NCBI RefSeq assembly: GCF_035987325.1
Contig: NZ_CP108488.1
Location: 3,162,001-3,226,000 of the forward strand
Direction: 5' to 3'
Source of the DNA: Streptomyces sp. NBC_01244
GTDB taxonomy: Bacteria > Actinomycetota > Actinomycetes > Streptomycetales > Streptomycetaceae
DNA: 64,000 nucleotides
Below are positions 52,233 through 61,184 of the stretch, piece by piece. The number at the start of each line of letters is the position of its first letter. Position 1 is the first letter of the stretch. A model generated the notes under the pieces. The model saw only the letters and a list, made by a program, of their open reading frames with translations. It was not told the DNA's origin and ran no database searches. The translations under genes were made by a program, and so were the position numbers.

Positions 52233-53987
52233 CTAGCCGCGCAAGGCAGCCGCGATGGCACCTCCGACGGCGTGGGCCAGCGGCGGGGGCATCGCGTGCC
52301 CGATCTGACGGTAACGGGAGGTCTTGCCGCCGAAGAAGCGCCAGTCCTCCGGAATCGACTGGACCGTCGCGGCCTGGTCCACGGTCAACCGTGGGACACC
52401 GTCGGCCGGAAAGTCGGCGTCCGGAACATCGTCCCCGAGGCTGCTGCCGTTCACGCCGAGGGCAGCCCACGCGTTCTTGCTCCCGGTGGGTCCCAGGTCG
52501 GCACCACCGCGCCGATCGGAGCCTCCCACGAGGGCCGGCGCGATCCGGCCCGCTCCCTTGATCCATGCCTCGGCTCCGGACCAGCCGTTCGCGGCCATGG
52601 AAGGTCCGAGCACGTCACCCAGCGTCGGAGGCTCGGATCCGTCCGGCTGGGGCCAGGAGAACCGGTGGAAATACTCGTTCCGCAGGGCCACGAGGAAGCC
52701 GCTGCCGCGGTTCTGGGGTACCCCGAAGGCCGAGGCGTTCAGGACCTTCCAGCCCGCGCCGTAGCCCAGTTCCGCCAGCCGGCCTTCGATCCACTCCCGA
52801 TCGGCTGCGAAGTACGGGCTCTCGACGAGGTCCATGAGGTTCTCCAGCAGCACGGCCTTCGGCCTGATCTCGCCCACCAGCTCGACGGCGGCCAGGAGTA
52901 CACGCAGCTCCTCGCCGTCCTCGGCCCGGCCGGCGGAGGCCGACGACTTCACCCGGGGAAGTCCCCCGCTGAGTAGATCCACACCGATGCACTCCGGACG
53001 CTCCTTCGGCCGGAAATCGGCCAGGTCCATGCAGAGGACATCCCAGTGGGGCCGGTTGAGGTCGATCGTGAAACAAGCGTCGGCCTTGCTGTCGATCAGG
53101 ACGACCGGATCGAACCCGGCCTGCTCCAAACCCAGTGCCTGCGCACCGGAACCGGCGCAGATCTCCACCGAGGTGAATCGGCCGGCGGGCCGGTCCGGGC
53201 CTTCCGACTGCGCGTCCTCCTCGGCAAGCTCGGCCGCCCGACGCTGCTCCTCGACCGACTCCTGCGCCACACCTCTCAGCTCCCCGTCCAACGCCGCTTC
53301 CTCCACGGCGTCGAAGACGACGAAGGGGGCGAGGCGAAGGAGTCGCTTGAGGAAGTCGCGGAGGGTTTCGCGTTCGTTCAGCCCCGTCAGGTCGAGCTCG
53401 TTCCACACCCGCAGGACGGCCCGTACCAGGTGGGGGCTGCCGCCCAGCGCGGCACGTCGTGCGTAGATCTGGTCGAAGGCGGCCTCCCCGAGAATCTTGA
53501 GGGCCTCGTACGGCTCCGGGGCGTCGGGCGCGTGGACGAGTTGCGCTCGCCACCACAAGCGCCCGAAGACGTGTCGGGTCAGGTCCGTTCCGAGGACGCG
53601 GTCCTTCGGAGGGGCGGGGTAGCGCCAGAATGCCACGTCCGGCAGGAGCACCAAGGCGAGAAAGGCCCAAACGTCCCGCGAGGCGGCTTCCGCCGGCACC
53701 ATGCCCGTCTCCCTGTGCAACAGGGCGGCGAGGGCGAGGTCGAAGTCCGCGTTCCGCGCGCGGTCGCCCGAGTCCGGAAAGCCCGCTGCCACGGCGAGTT
53801 CGACGACGGCCGCGCGCAGCTCCAGAAGTCGCCGGGCGGAGACGCGGTCGCCTCCTGTCGCCACGTACACGGCGGACTCGTGCGACGGGGACACGCGGGC
53901 CGTCAGCTCGGCGATCGGCAGGGTCCCGTATGCCTCGAAGAGGGGCTTGCCCTGTGCGGCGAGCAACCGCGGGAAAAGGAAGCTCAT
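52233..53987 (-). CDS. DUF6339-type N-domain fused to a degenerate C5 methyltransferase
   Basis: A 584-aa protein. Residues 1-260 are helical and resemble DUF6339. The rest has an m5C-methyltransferase fold with SAM motif I (EICAGSGAQALGLEQAGF), but motif IV reads VDLLSGGLPRVKSS where GGPPCQ with its catalytic Cys is expected. Motif VI is LENL, motif VIII PQNRGSG and motif X QIGHAMPPPLA. It is probably a catalytically dead SAM- or DNA-binding component. ATG 53987 shares one base with the upstream stop (TGATG); GTG 53990 is an alternative. Confidence 0.82.
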   Translation of the reverse strand: MSFLFPRLLAAQGKPLFEAYGTLPIAELTARVSPSHESAVYVATGGDRVSARRLLELRAAVVELAVAAGFPDSGDRARNADFDLALAALLHRETGMVPAEAASRDVWAFLALVLLPDVAFWRYPAPPKDRVLGTDLTRHVFGRLWWRAQLVHAPDAPEPYEALKILGEAAFDQIYARRAALGGSPHLVRAVLRVWNELDLTGLNERETLRDFLKRLLRLAPFVVFDAVEEAALDGELRGVAQESVEEQRRAAELAEEDAQSEGPDRPAGRFTSVEICAGSGAQALGLEQAGFDPVVLIDSKADACFTIDLNRPHWDVLCMDLADFRPKERPECIGVDLLSGGLPRVKSSASAGRAEDGEELRVLLAAVELVGEIRPKAVLLENLMDLVESPYFAADREWIEGRLAELGYGAGWKVLNASAFGVPQNRGSGFLVALRNEYFHRFSWPQPDGSEPPTLGDVLGPSMAANGWSGAEAWIKGAGRIAPALVGGSDRRGGADLGPTGSKNAWAALGVNGSSLGDDVPDADFPADGVPRLTVDQAATVQSIPEDWRFFGGKTSRYRQIGHAMPPPLAHAVGGAIAAALRG

Positions 53988-54883
53988 CACGACACCTCGA
54001 AGATTTTGACTGCGGCCTGGAGGTCCGAGGCGAACAGGTTAGGCGACTGTCGTTGGCGCAGCCGTATGTCGGTGATCGTCTGCCCGGGGAAAAGCCTGTC
54101 GAACAGGCTCGACAGGGTGGCACCCAGCGATCCGTCCGGGAAGTCGGACTCCTCGCTGAAGTCGTCGATGCCGAGCGCGTGCTCGATCATGATGCGGGCG
54201 GCGTCGGCATGGACGGCCGACAGCACGATCCGGTCGACCGGGCGAGGACTCCCCGCGTTGCGGAACGCGGCGGTGGTCACCGCATTGCGTTCGTTGACCA
54301 GGAGCAGCAGCGAGCCCATGGTCGCGCTTTCCGGACCTCCGCTGATCTGCAGGTGCCAGGCCGCGTCGTCGGGGAAGGAAGTCCGGGCGAAATCGATCAC
54401 GGCCATGGGGAACTGCGGCGCGTCGCCTTGGAGGCGCACCGTCGCCGGCTCGCTCCACAGGACGGATCCGGCCCGGCGGGGCGCCGAGGGGCGCGCGTCC
54501 TTCAGCCGATCCGCCAGGACCAGGACGGTGTCGAGGAGGAGCAGTCCGCCCAGGTCCGCACCACGGAGGTGGACGTCGAGGGCGACGGGCACGATTCCCG
54601 TCTCGGTCAGCCTCACCTGCCGTGCCGGCCCGCTGAGATTGGATCCGGTGGCCGTCCACACCACCGAGAGCATGAGCGCCGCATCGGACGTCAGGCCGCA
54701 TTGCGATCGCACCGCGTCCAGGTCGACCCGGACGGTTCTGCGCGCGTGCAGATCCATTCGGTAGTCCCAGTGGGGCAGCGCATCGGGAAGGGGCACCTCG
54801 CCGTCCTCCGTCACCAGCTGCCAGGCGTCTGCCACGACCGCCCCATCGGACGGCGTCCGATAGGGAAGAACTCGTCGGGTCAC
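53987..54883 (-). CDS. Uncharacterised component of the MutL-Z1 defence cluster
   Basis: A 298-aa protein not recognised. It is predominantly alpha/beta with hydrophobic strands (GGLLLLDTVLVLADRL, GSLLLLVNERNAV) and a C-terminal LSSLFDRLFPGQTITDIRLRQRQSP. No nuclease or NTPase motif is visible. GTG 54883 overlaps the stop of the GHKL ATPase gene by 4 nt, so it is translationally coupled and most likely a structural or effector partner in the same complex. Confidence 0.75.
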   Translation of the reverse strand: MTRRVLPYRTPSDGAVVADAWQLVTEDGEVPLPDALPHWDYRMDLHARRTVRVDLDAVRSQCGLTSDAALMLSVVWTATGSNLSGPARQVRLTETGIVPVALDVHLRGADLGGLLLLDTVLVLADRLKDARPSAPRRAGSVLWSEPATVRLQGDAPQFPMAVIDFARTSFPDDAAWHLQISGGPESATMGSLLLLVNERNAVTTAAFRNAGSPRPVDRIVLSAVHADAARIMIEHALGIDDFSEESDFPDGSLGATLSSLFDRLFPGQTITDIRLRQRQSPNLFASDLQAAVKIFEVS

Positions 54884-56808
54884 GGGATCGTCACCGCCTC
54901 CACCTTGATGGCGATCTCGGTCATGGTGTCGGCGGCCGGTCGTACCAGGGCGCGCCAGATCGCATCTCCGCCCTCGATGACACAGGCTGCGGACGTGTAG
55001 AGGAGGCCACCGTCGTCCTCCCAACCGATGAGGCCAGGCATGCTCGCCCCGAGCGGGGGGTCCGTCTCGCGCCCCGTCGAACCGGGCAGTACGACCGCCA
55101 GGTCGATACGGACCCGCTGAGCCCCGGGGGTCGGCAGCCGGAACTCCTGAACGAGCACGGCATCGTCCGCGTGGTCGTCGTAGTAGGGATCACCGACGTA
55201 CTCGACGCGCGGCCGACGTCGGGGCACGCCGGAGGCCGGGCTCCCGGGGCCGGACTCGTGGTCGGAGTCGGACCCACCGGAAGCGGCGGTGCCGGCCCGG
55301 CCCGTTCCCGTTCCGCCGTCGTCGGACCGCGACGGCCGTGTGACCATCCTGCCGGGTCTCGCGTAGGCGGTGGCTCCACCGATCCCCCAGGCCCCGCCCA
55401 CGAGTCCGGAGAAGAACGAGCTGGCGGCGCCGAGCGCGACATCGCTCGTCCCGGGCCGGACTCCGCCGCCCAGGGTGAGAAGCCCCTCCAGGGCCTCGTT
55501 GATCCGGCGGAAGGTCGTCTGTACGAACGTGCTCTCGGGGCGTTGGAGCGACTGGGGATTCCATGCGTCGTGCGTGGGCGGTTCGGCCTTCGCGTAGATC
55601 TCGTCCATGGACTCTGCGCCGCGGAAGACTCCGGCGTAACCGAGGTTCTCGCTCGGAGGCTTCGGTCCCGGCATGTAGGTGACGACCAGCTCCGCGGGCC
55701 GCATCAAACAGACGTGGTGGACGAGATCCTCGATGTCGAGCATGCGGGAGGCACGGGTGGGTTCCAGCGGCGGCATGATCCGCTTGATCAGCCCGAGGCG
55801 CCCCAGATGTCGCTTGGGGCTCTTGCACTCCAGGTCCCGCCCCTGGCTGCCCGCCATCTCCTCGTAGGCCGCGACGAACAAGTTCAGGGGACGAGTCTCC
55901 CTCGGGTCCGGCACCGGGTGGTCCACACCGTCGCAGGTCACCGAGAACCTCATGGCGGGATCGTCGCCTCCTGTGGAGATCGCCTTGGGCCACAGATGCC
56001 ATGCGAGCGAGTCGGCCAGGTAGGCGGCGGCCTCGGGCGAGGTGAGTTCATCCAGGTGCGGGTCGATGACGACGACCGTCGTCCCGGTCTCCCCGGGGGC
56101 GAAGGGCTTGAGCCCGAGCCGGTGCGCGACTGCGTCCGCCTCCTGCCCGACGAGCGGCTCCACCACGTCTCCCGAAGTGTCGCCCCACCAGTGCCGCCCG
56201 GTGTACCGACGGCCGTCCCCCGGTGCGGTGCCCACATAGCTCTTCCAGAGCGTGCACCCGATCAGTCGCGTCTCGGCCGTCCCCTCGGACGTTCGGCAGC
56301 GGGAATGCACCAGCACGGTCCCGGACCGGGAAAGCAGGTAGAAGATGCCCTTGCCGAAGCCGTATGTACCTCCGCCCAGGGCCGTGTCGCGAGGCTCGCC
56401 GATATTGCGGATGAACGAGACGAAGTCACGGTCCGGGCCCACCGCGGCATCCGCCCGAGTCGGCCCGCCCAGTCCTCGGGTGCCGCGGTCGGACACCGCG
56501 AGGACACGGATCGAACCCTGCTTGAGGGTGTCTCGCAACGGAAAGTTGTCCGCTGCGAGAGGCGAGCCCTCGGCCAGAAGGCGTCGCCAGGCATCGGTGT
56601 GGGCCGGCCCGACCGTCCACATGTCGATGCCGAAGTCGACGGGCCCCGAGGGCTCCGGAAGACGAGCGTCCCAACTGTTCTGGGCGGACTCGCGCACCAG
56701 GATGGTGAGGAGGTCCAGTTCCGGACGTCCGAGCTGGTTGCGAATGCCCTCGGCGGCGCTCGCTCCTTCGGGTGGGTAGGGCTGGGAGAACCATCGAGGC
56801 TGCCTCAC
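54880..56808 (-). CDS. GHKL (MutL/MORC-type) ATPase
   Basis: A 642-aa protein with an N-terminal Bergerat-fold ATPase: motif I TILVRESAQNSWDAR, motif II VSDRGTRGLGGP, motif III GTYGFGKGIFY and motif IV GTTVVVIDP. The C-terminal half has a Gly/Ser-rich linker followed by a beta-rich domain (YDDHADDAVLVQEFRLP). Related MutL/MORC ATPases act as ATP-driven DNA clamps. GTG 56808 overlaps the REase-like stop by 4 nt. Confidence 0.85.
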   Translation of the reverse strand: MRQPRWFSQPYPPEGASAAEGIRNQLGRPELDLLTILVRESAQNSWDARLPEPSGPVDFGIDMWTVGPAHTDAWRRLLAEGSPLAADNFPLRDTLKQGSIRVLAVSDRGTRGLGGPTRADAAVGPDRDFVSFIRNIGEPRDTALGGGTYGFGKGIFYLLSRSGTVLVHSRCRTSEGTAETRLIGCTLWKSYVGTAPGDGRRYTGRHWWGDTSGDVVEPLVGQEADAVAHRLGLKPFAPGETGTTVVVIDPHLDELTSPEAAAYLADSLAWHLWPKAISTGGDDPAMRFSVTCDGVDHPVPDPRETRPLNLFVAAYEEMAGSQGRDLECKSPKRHLGRLGLIKRIMPPLEPTRASRMLDIEDLVHHVCLMRPAELVVTYMPGPKPPSENLGYAGVFRGAESMDEIYAKAEPPTHDAWNPQSLQRPESTFVQTTFRRINEALEGLLTLGGGVRPGTSDVALGAASSFFSGLVGGAWGIGGATAYARPGRMVTRPSRSDDGGTGTGRAGTAASGGSDSDHESGPGSPASGVPRRRPRVEYVGDPYYDDHADDAVLVQEFRLPTPGAQRVRIDLAVVLPGSTGRETDPPLGASMPGLIGWEDDGGLLYTSAACVIEGGDAIWRALVRPAADTMTEIAIKVEAVTIP

Positions 56809-57830
56809 ACGGACCCCCGGATCATGTGGTCGATGGTTCGCGACACCTCGTCGGAGGCCAAAGGCGCGGGCGTCTCGCCCGACAGATCGATGGTGTATGC
56901 GACGTCGAGGACCGAGATCGGAACTCCCGCCTCCGTGAGGGCCCGGGCCGTCAGGCCCGGGAAGCCCGGTCCCACCCGATACCAACGCTCCTCGCGGATC
57001 TCGAAGCTCACGTCCCGGTACCGCTCGGCGTCGGAGGTGCGATATCCGGCCCGGGCCAACAGTTCGACGAGGGCGGCTTCGTCGTCGCACAGACGGAGTG
57101 CTTCCCCGATCAGCTCGACGAGCCCGACACCTCTGCCTGGCACGGTCGTGCGCCCCAGCCGGAACCAGGCCAGGTGGAGGATTCCGTCCGCCGGTGGTTC
57201 GAGCTGGTCGAGCCCGTGGATTCGTGGCCGCCTGCCCTGGTCGTCGGTGCTCGCCTTCACCTCTACCGCGGTGTTCCCGGCCGAGAAGTCGTGGCGATGC
57301 CGTTCGGGACCGAGCCACAGCCTGTGCGCGCTCGAATCCTGCTCCAGCAGTCGACGGAGCAGCACCAGCTCGCCGAACAGACCGGCCAACTGCTCCGGTC
57401 CCAGCGGGGCCCCCGGGGGCCGGAAGAGATCCTTCCACCGGTCCAGGACCCGGTACAGCGCCTTCACGGGGTTCTCCGGCAGGTCCCGTGCCTCCTCCGT
57501 CACGTCGACACACAGTTCTGTGAAGAGGTCCCCGAGGTCCTCGCGCCTGCAGGCGAGATCGGCATAGACCTGGTAGGTCTTCTCGTCCTCCAGAGGCCGC
57601 CTGCGCAATTGGAGCGTCGGCCCGTCGAGGCCGGTACGGAGCTTTCGACCCGTGGGAATCGGCACGAGGAAGTGGCGGTAACCCTCGTGGTCGACGGCCA
57701 CCGCCAAAGGCCCGTGGTCGACGGAGACGGGCAGCGGGGAAACCCTCAGGCGGTGTTCACCGGTGGCACGCTCCGCCTCCAGTCCCGTCCATCGCTCCTC
57801 TATGAGGCCGCGGAGCTCGTCCTCCCTCAT
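56805..57830 (-). CDS. PD-(D/E)XK motif (DUF4420) nuclease-like protein
   Basis: A 341-aa protein of the DUF4420/PD-(D/E)XK family. The core is GLFGELVLLRRLL followed by LGPERHRHDFSAGNTAVEVKAS, giving the D...ExK catalytic motif. It is predicted to be the DNA-cleaving subunit of the restriction/defence system. ATG 57830 overlaps the Z1 stop by 4 nt (ATGA). Confidence 0.87.
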   Translation of the reverse strand: MREDELRGLIEERWTGLEAERATGEHRLRVSPLPVSVDHGPLAVAVDHEGYRHFLVPIPTGRKLRTGLDGPTLQLRRRPLEDEKTYQVYADLACRREDLGDLFTELCVDVTEEARDLPENPVKALYRVLDRWKDLFRPPGAPLGPEQLAGLFGELVLLRRLLEQDSSAHRLWLGPERHRHDFSAGNTAVEVKASTDDQGRRPRIHGLDQLEPPADGILHLAWFRLGRTTVPGRGVGLVELIGEALRLCDDEAALVELLARAGYRTSDAERYRDVSFEIREERWYRVGPGFPGLTARALTEAGVPISVLDVAYTIDLSGETPAPLASDEVSRTIDHMIRGSV

Positions 57831-60382
57831 GCCTCCTCACCGTCGACCAGGCTGAAGTCCTCGTCCTCGATCATCACGTTGGGCAGCCGGGCGGAGACGT
57901 ACTTCTCCACCTCGCTGTCCTCGCCCCACGGCGCCGGAAAGACCAGACCGACGCCGATGACGTGCTCCTCGGCGTTCAGGGCTGCTCGACTCTTCTTCGT
58001 GGGGCTCGGCTCGGAGACCTTGTCGATCGGATACAGCACGAGCAACCCGGTGTGCGGAGCCTGAACCCGACGCAGGTCCATGATGCCCTTCTCGGTCAGC
58101 TTGGCCGTGTCACCGCTCAAGTCCACGGCGGCATCGCGACGGCTCATGAGCGTCTTGATGTCGGCGGAATCGGGGCTGGGGATGGTGACGTCCAGCCGTG
58201 CTCGTACGCTGCGCCCCACGCTCACGCCGGGGGCGAACTCGAAGTTCTTCTCCCCCACCGGGTTGCCGATGATCGCGACGTTCCACCGTCCGAGGGAACC
58301 TGCCTTCGAGACTCGCTTGCGGATGTAGCCGATGATCAAGTCCGCGTCGTTCTCCGGCGACCTCTCGTGAAACTTGTAGGACGACAGGAAGTCGGTGACG
58401 GCCTCGTGAGGAACGTCCCGGAAGACGTGGCGTCCGTCCTCGGGACGGACCTCGGCTCGCACCGCCGCGTCGACGGAGGTGGCGACCAGTGCGCGCGCAG
58501 CCTCGATGTTCCCGTTGAGCCACTCCCTGCCGGTGTGGAAGTAGTGCGTCTGCACCCGCTTGCCCCCGTAGGAGGAGGCTGCCGTGACGGCATCGCGCAT
58601 CTTGGCGGCAGCGGTTACCCGCAGAGCGGGGTGGGTGCGCAGGCGTACGGCGAAGGTAAGAGGGCTCTCGTCCTCCGTCATGTAGACGTCGATGTCGCGA
58701 CGCATCTCGGTCTCGACGGTGGCCAGGTGCCGGAACCACTCCGCCAGTTCGTCGGTCATCCAGATGCGGGGCAGGTCGGCGTAGCCGTTGCGGAAGCCGA
58801 ACCACCGCCCCATCTGGAGCAGCGTGTCGTACGCCGAGACGGACCGAACGAAGTAGCTGACGGACAAGCCCTCCAGCGTCAGCCCTCGGGACAGCGTGTT
58901 GCCACCCACCGCGATCGCGACGACCGGCCCGTTCTCGTAGTCGAGGCGGTCCTCGCTACTGGAGTTGTCCATGATGACCCGGCATCGTCGGAGCACCCCC
59001 GGCAGCTCGCCGAGCAGCTCCTCGAAGGGCACACGGCTCTCGCCGAAGTCCTCTGCCGGCACCCGGGCGGATTCCTGCTCCCACAGGAGGCGCAACCCGG
59101 ACAGGTAGGCGACATCCTCGAGGGACTCCGCGGCCCGCTCGTGGAGACGTTCCAGCGGTAGCTTGAAGCTGTTGTGCACCGAGGTGTTGACGCTGGTGTG
59201 GACCAGCATCGTGTTGTGCGGGTTGCCGGTTCCCCGGATCCCACGGGCCGCCGTCACCAACCAGAAGTACTCCACCGCCCTCCGGAGCGTGTCCGTGATG
59301 ACCGGTTCGAAACCGTCGACGTCCGCTTTGGTCGCGGGCCGCACACAGGGCATGTCGTCGTCGGGAACCGAACGGATCATGTCGTGGCCGTCGTCGACCT
59401 GGTTCGGGTCCTCGCCGTCCAGCGCGTACCGCCCGAAGAGCACCTCGGTGCCGAAGTGCCCTGCGGGCTTGGGCAGGTTGACGACGAAGTCCTTGGGGTA
59501 CAGGTCTGCGGCGCTCGGGTCGATCAGCAGGTTCGCGAAAGGGGAGGCCGTGTAGCCGACGTAGGCCGACTTGGGCAGGCTGCTCATGATCTCCAGAATG
59601 AGCGGATTGATCGACTTCGTCGCCACCGTGGCCTGGTCGGCCTCGTCGTCGATGATCAGGGCCGGACAGTCCCCGAGGTATTCGGAGGCCTTCTGGAGCC
59701 ACTGGGAGAGCTTGCGCAGGACCGTCGCGTTCTTCTTGACCACGCACAGGACGTGGGTCTTGTTGTTCTTGCCGAAGTAGGAGGCCGGGTTCTCCTGAGG
59801 GGTGAAGTCCCTGTCGACCCCGGTGAGCTGGGACCACATCGCCGGATTCGGCTCCACGAGCTGCTGGACCAGGCGCGCTTGCGTCTGGCGTCGCAGACCG
59901 TTGTGGATGCCCGCCAGGACGATGAACAGTTTGTAACCGCGATCGGCCGCTTTGGCCATGACCGAGGTGAAGTTGGTGGTCTTGCCCGACTGCACGTGGC
60001 CGACGACGAGCCCCCGTGTGGAGAAGGCCCTCTCCTTCGGATGGTTCAGCAGGGAGACGATACGCGTGGAGGAGTCGTCGAGGCTGTTGATCGCCGGGTC
60101 CCGCGGCCAGCCGTCCTTGGCGAGCAGATCCACGATGGCCGGCCAGCACTTGTCCTTCGCACGCGGACCCGTGTACCAGGTGTCGCGGTTGCCGAGCACC
60201 ACGGCGTGCGGCTCGTCGAGTTCCTTGATCTGGATCGTCTGGTGCTCATGCCGCTCTCGGATCCGCTGGACGAGATCCGCGTCCACACCGAGCTGTTCCA
60301 GCCGCTTGACTGCCTCAGCCGGGGGAAAGTTGTCCAAAATCGCAGCAAACGTCTCATACATGATGTCGAAATCGTCAGTCAT
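57827..60382 (-). CDS. Z1-domain helicase-like ATPase
   Basis: An 851-aa SF2-like ATPase. It has Walker A GHVQSGKTTNFTS near residue 130, Walker B ALIIDDEADQATV, YVGYTASPFANLL and a C-terminal helicase segment GGNTLSRGLTLEGLSVSYFVR followed by LLQMGRWFGFR. The Z1 domain is diagnostic for this restriction/defence class and probably drives DNA translocation or unwinding for the nuclease. It is the first gene of the six-gene coupled operon; TAATAG at 60522-60517 is a possible -10 with a leader of about 130 nt. Confidence 0.92.
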   Translation of the reverse strand: MTDDFDIMYETFAAILDNFPPAEAVKRLEQLGVDADLVQRIRERHEHQTIQIKELDEPHAVVLGNRDTWYTGPRAKDKCWPAIVDLLAKDGWPRDPAINSLDDSSTRIVSLLNHPKERAFSTRGLVVGHVQSGKTTNFTSVMAKAADRGYKLFIVLAGIHNGLRRQTQARLVQQLVEPNPAMWSQLTGVDRDFTPQENPASYFGKNNKTHVLCVVKKNATVLRKLSQWLQKASEYLGDCPALIIDDEADQATVATKSINPLILEIMSSLPKSAYVGYTASPFANLLIDPSAADLYPKDFVVNLPKPAGHFGTEVLFGRYALDGEDPNQVDDGHDMIRSVPDDDMPCVRPATKADVDGFEPVITDTLRRAVEYFWLVTAARGIRGTGNPHNTMLVHTSVNTSVHNSFKLPLERLHERAAESLEDVAYLSGLRLLWEQESARVPAEDFGESRVPFEELLGELPGVLRRCRVIMDNSSSEDRLDYENGPVVAIAVGGNTLSRGLTLEGLSVSYFVRSVSAYDTLLQMGRWFGFRNGYADLPRIWMTDELAEWFRHLATVETEMRRDIDVYMTEDESPLTFAVRLRTHPALRVTAAAKMRDAVTAASSYGGKRVQTHYFHTGREWLNGNIEAARALVATSVDAAVRAEVRPEDGRHVFRDVPHEAVTDFLSSYKFHERSPENDADLIIGYIRKRVSKAGSLGRWNVAIIGNPVGEKNFEFAPGVSVGRSVRARLDVTIPSPDSADIKTLMSRRDAAVDLSGDTAKLTEKGIMDLRRVQAPHTGLLVLYPIDKVSEPSPTKKSRAALNAEEHVIGVGLVFPAPWGEDSEVEKYVSARLPNVMIEDEDFSLVDGEEA

Positions 60383-61077
60383 GGGACCCGCCCCGGCTCT
60401 CTTCGCTGTGGCCGGCGGACTGTTGGGGTCGCCCCCTCCCCGAACCGTGCGGCGAAGGAGGGAGGTGTCGCCCGAAGAGCGCTCACCGACACGGCACCCT
60501 CATGGAACGTCACACACTATTAGGCATACGGGGCGCCCACGCGAGGCTAAGGTCACGACCGGCCACACGAGGCGGAACGCCACCGCGACCATCGCCCCGG
60601 GGAGGGCCGCCCGCGCGACGGGTGCACCGCCCGCACCCTGATGCCACATGGGCACACGCAGCCCCTCGATCAACGAAGGTCTACCGGTCCGCCCCCGCCC
60701 ATCATGGGGCGGGGACGGCGGATCAAGCATGGCTGGATCTCGACCAGGGGAACGCGAAAGGCAGCCCCCGCGTGCTTGCCCGGATCACCACGACGGAACG
60801 CGTGCGACCAAGGTCAAGAGCATCCGAGCCGACCTGCTCGCCACCCCACACCCTGCCGCCGGTGATCAGGCCGCCGATGAGCAGAACCGCTCCCACACCG
60901 ATCACCGCAGACTTGTACGCACACCTTCCGGGCGGGGCGGGCGCGACGCCGCCGAGGTGGACGCCCCGCTCGTGCCGCACCGTCGGCGCGATCGGCCCGA
61001 GACGGATGACCTGCGGGGAAGTGCTCAGCAAAGGGCTTGAGCTCGGATCGGCTCATGGCACGACGGGCCCCGGACAC
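60383..61077. other. Gene-poor right end of the defence island
   Basis: About 700 bp without a convincing gene. It should contain the Z1 promoter. On the minus strand, 60723-61031 can encode 102 aa with one hydrophobic helix (SAVIGVGAVLLIGGLITGG). The codon pattern is weak and neighbouring frames hold similarly plausible fragments, so it is more likely decayed sequence or chance. Confidence 0.4.
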
Positions 61078-61137
61078 GCCGAAGCCGCAGGCAAGATCGT
61101 TTCTTCACCTGCGGCTCACAGCGGGGCGGGCAGGACT
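61078..61137. repeat. Right direct repeat (copy B) with tRNA T-loop-like edge
   Basis: A 60-bp match to 50813-50871 (9 mismatches, 1 gap). An 8-bp hairpin GCCGCAGG / CCTGCGGC is followed by GCGGGGCGGGCAGGACT. On the minus strand, with the next bases, it reads GGTTCGAGTCCTGCCCGCCCC, like the T-loop and 3' acceptor strand of a tRNA. No matching 5' half is found. Confidence 0.7.
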
Positions 61138-61184
61138 CGAACCGGTTCGGTGACGCGTCCGTGCAAGGCGTAAGCCCGCCCTCC

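Noticed and set aside
50870..60382. BREX, DISARM or type I restriction system
   Set aside because: No PglZ, BrxC, DrmA/B or HsdR/S-type proteins; Z1, DUF4420 and GHKL features point to the MutL-Z1 class instead.
60502..61173. Plus-strand 223-aa frame upstream of the Z1 gene
   Set aside because: Low-complexity composition, no ribosome-binding site, no recognisable motif, and overlaps the direct repeat.
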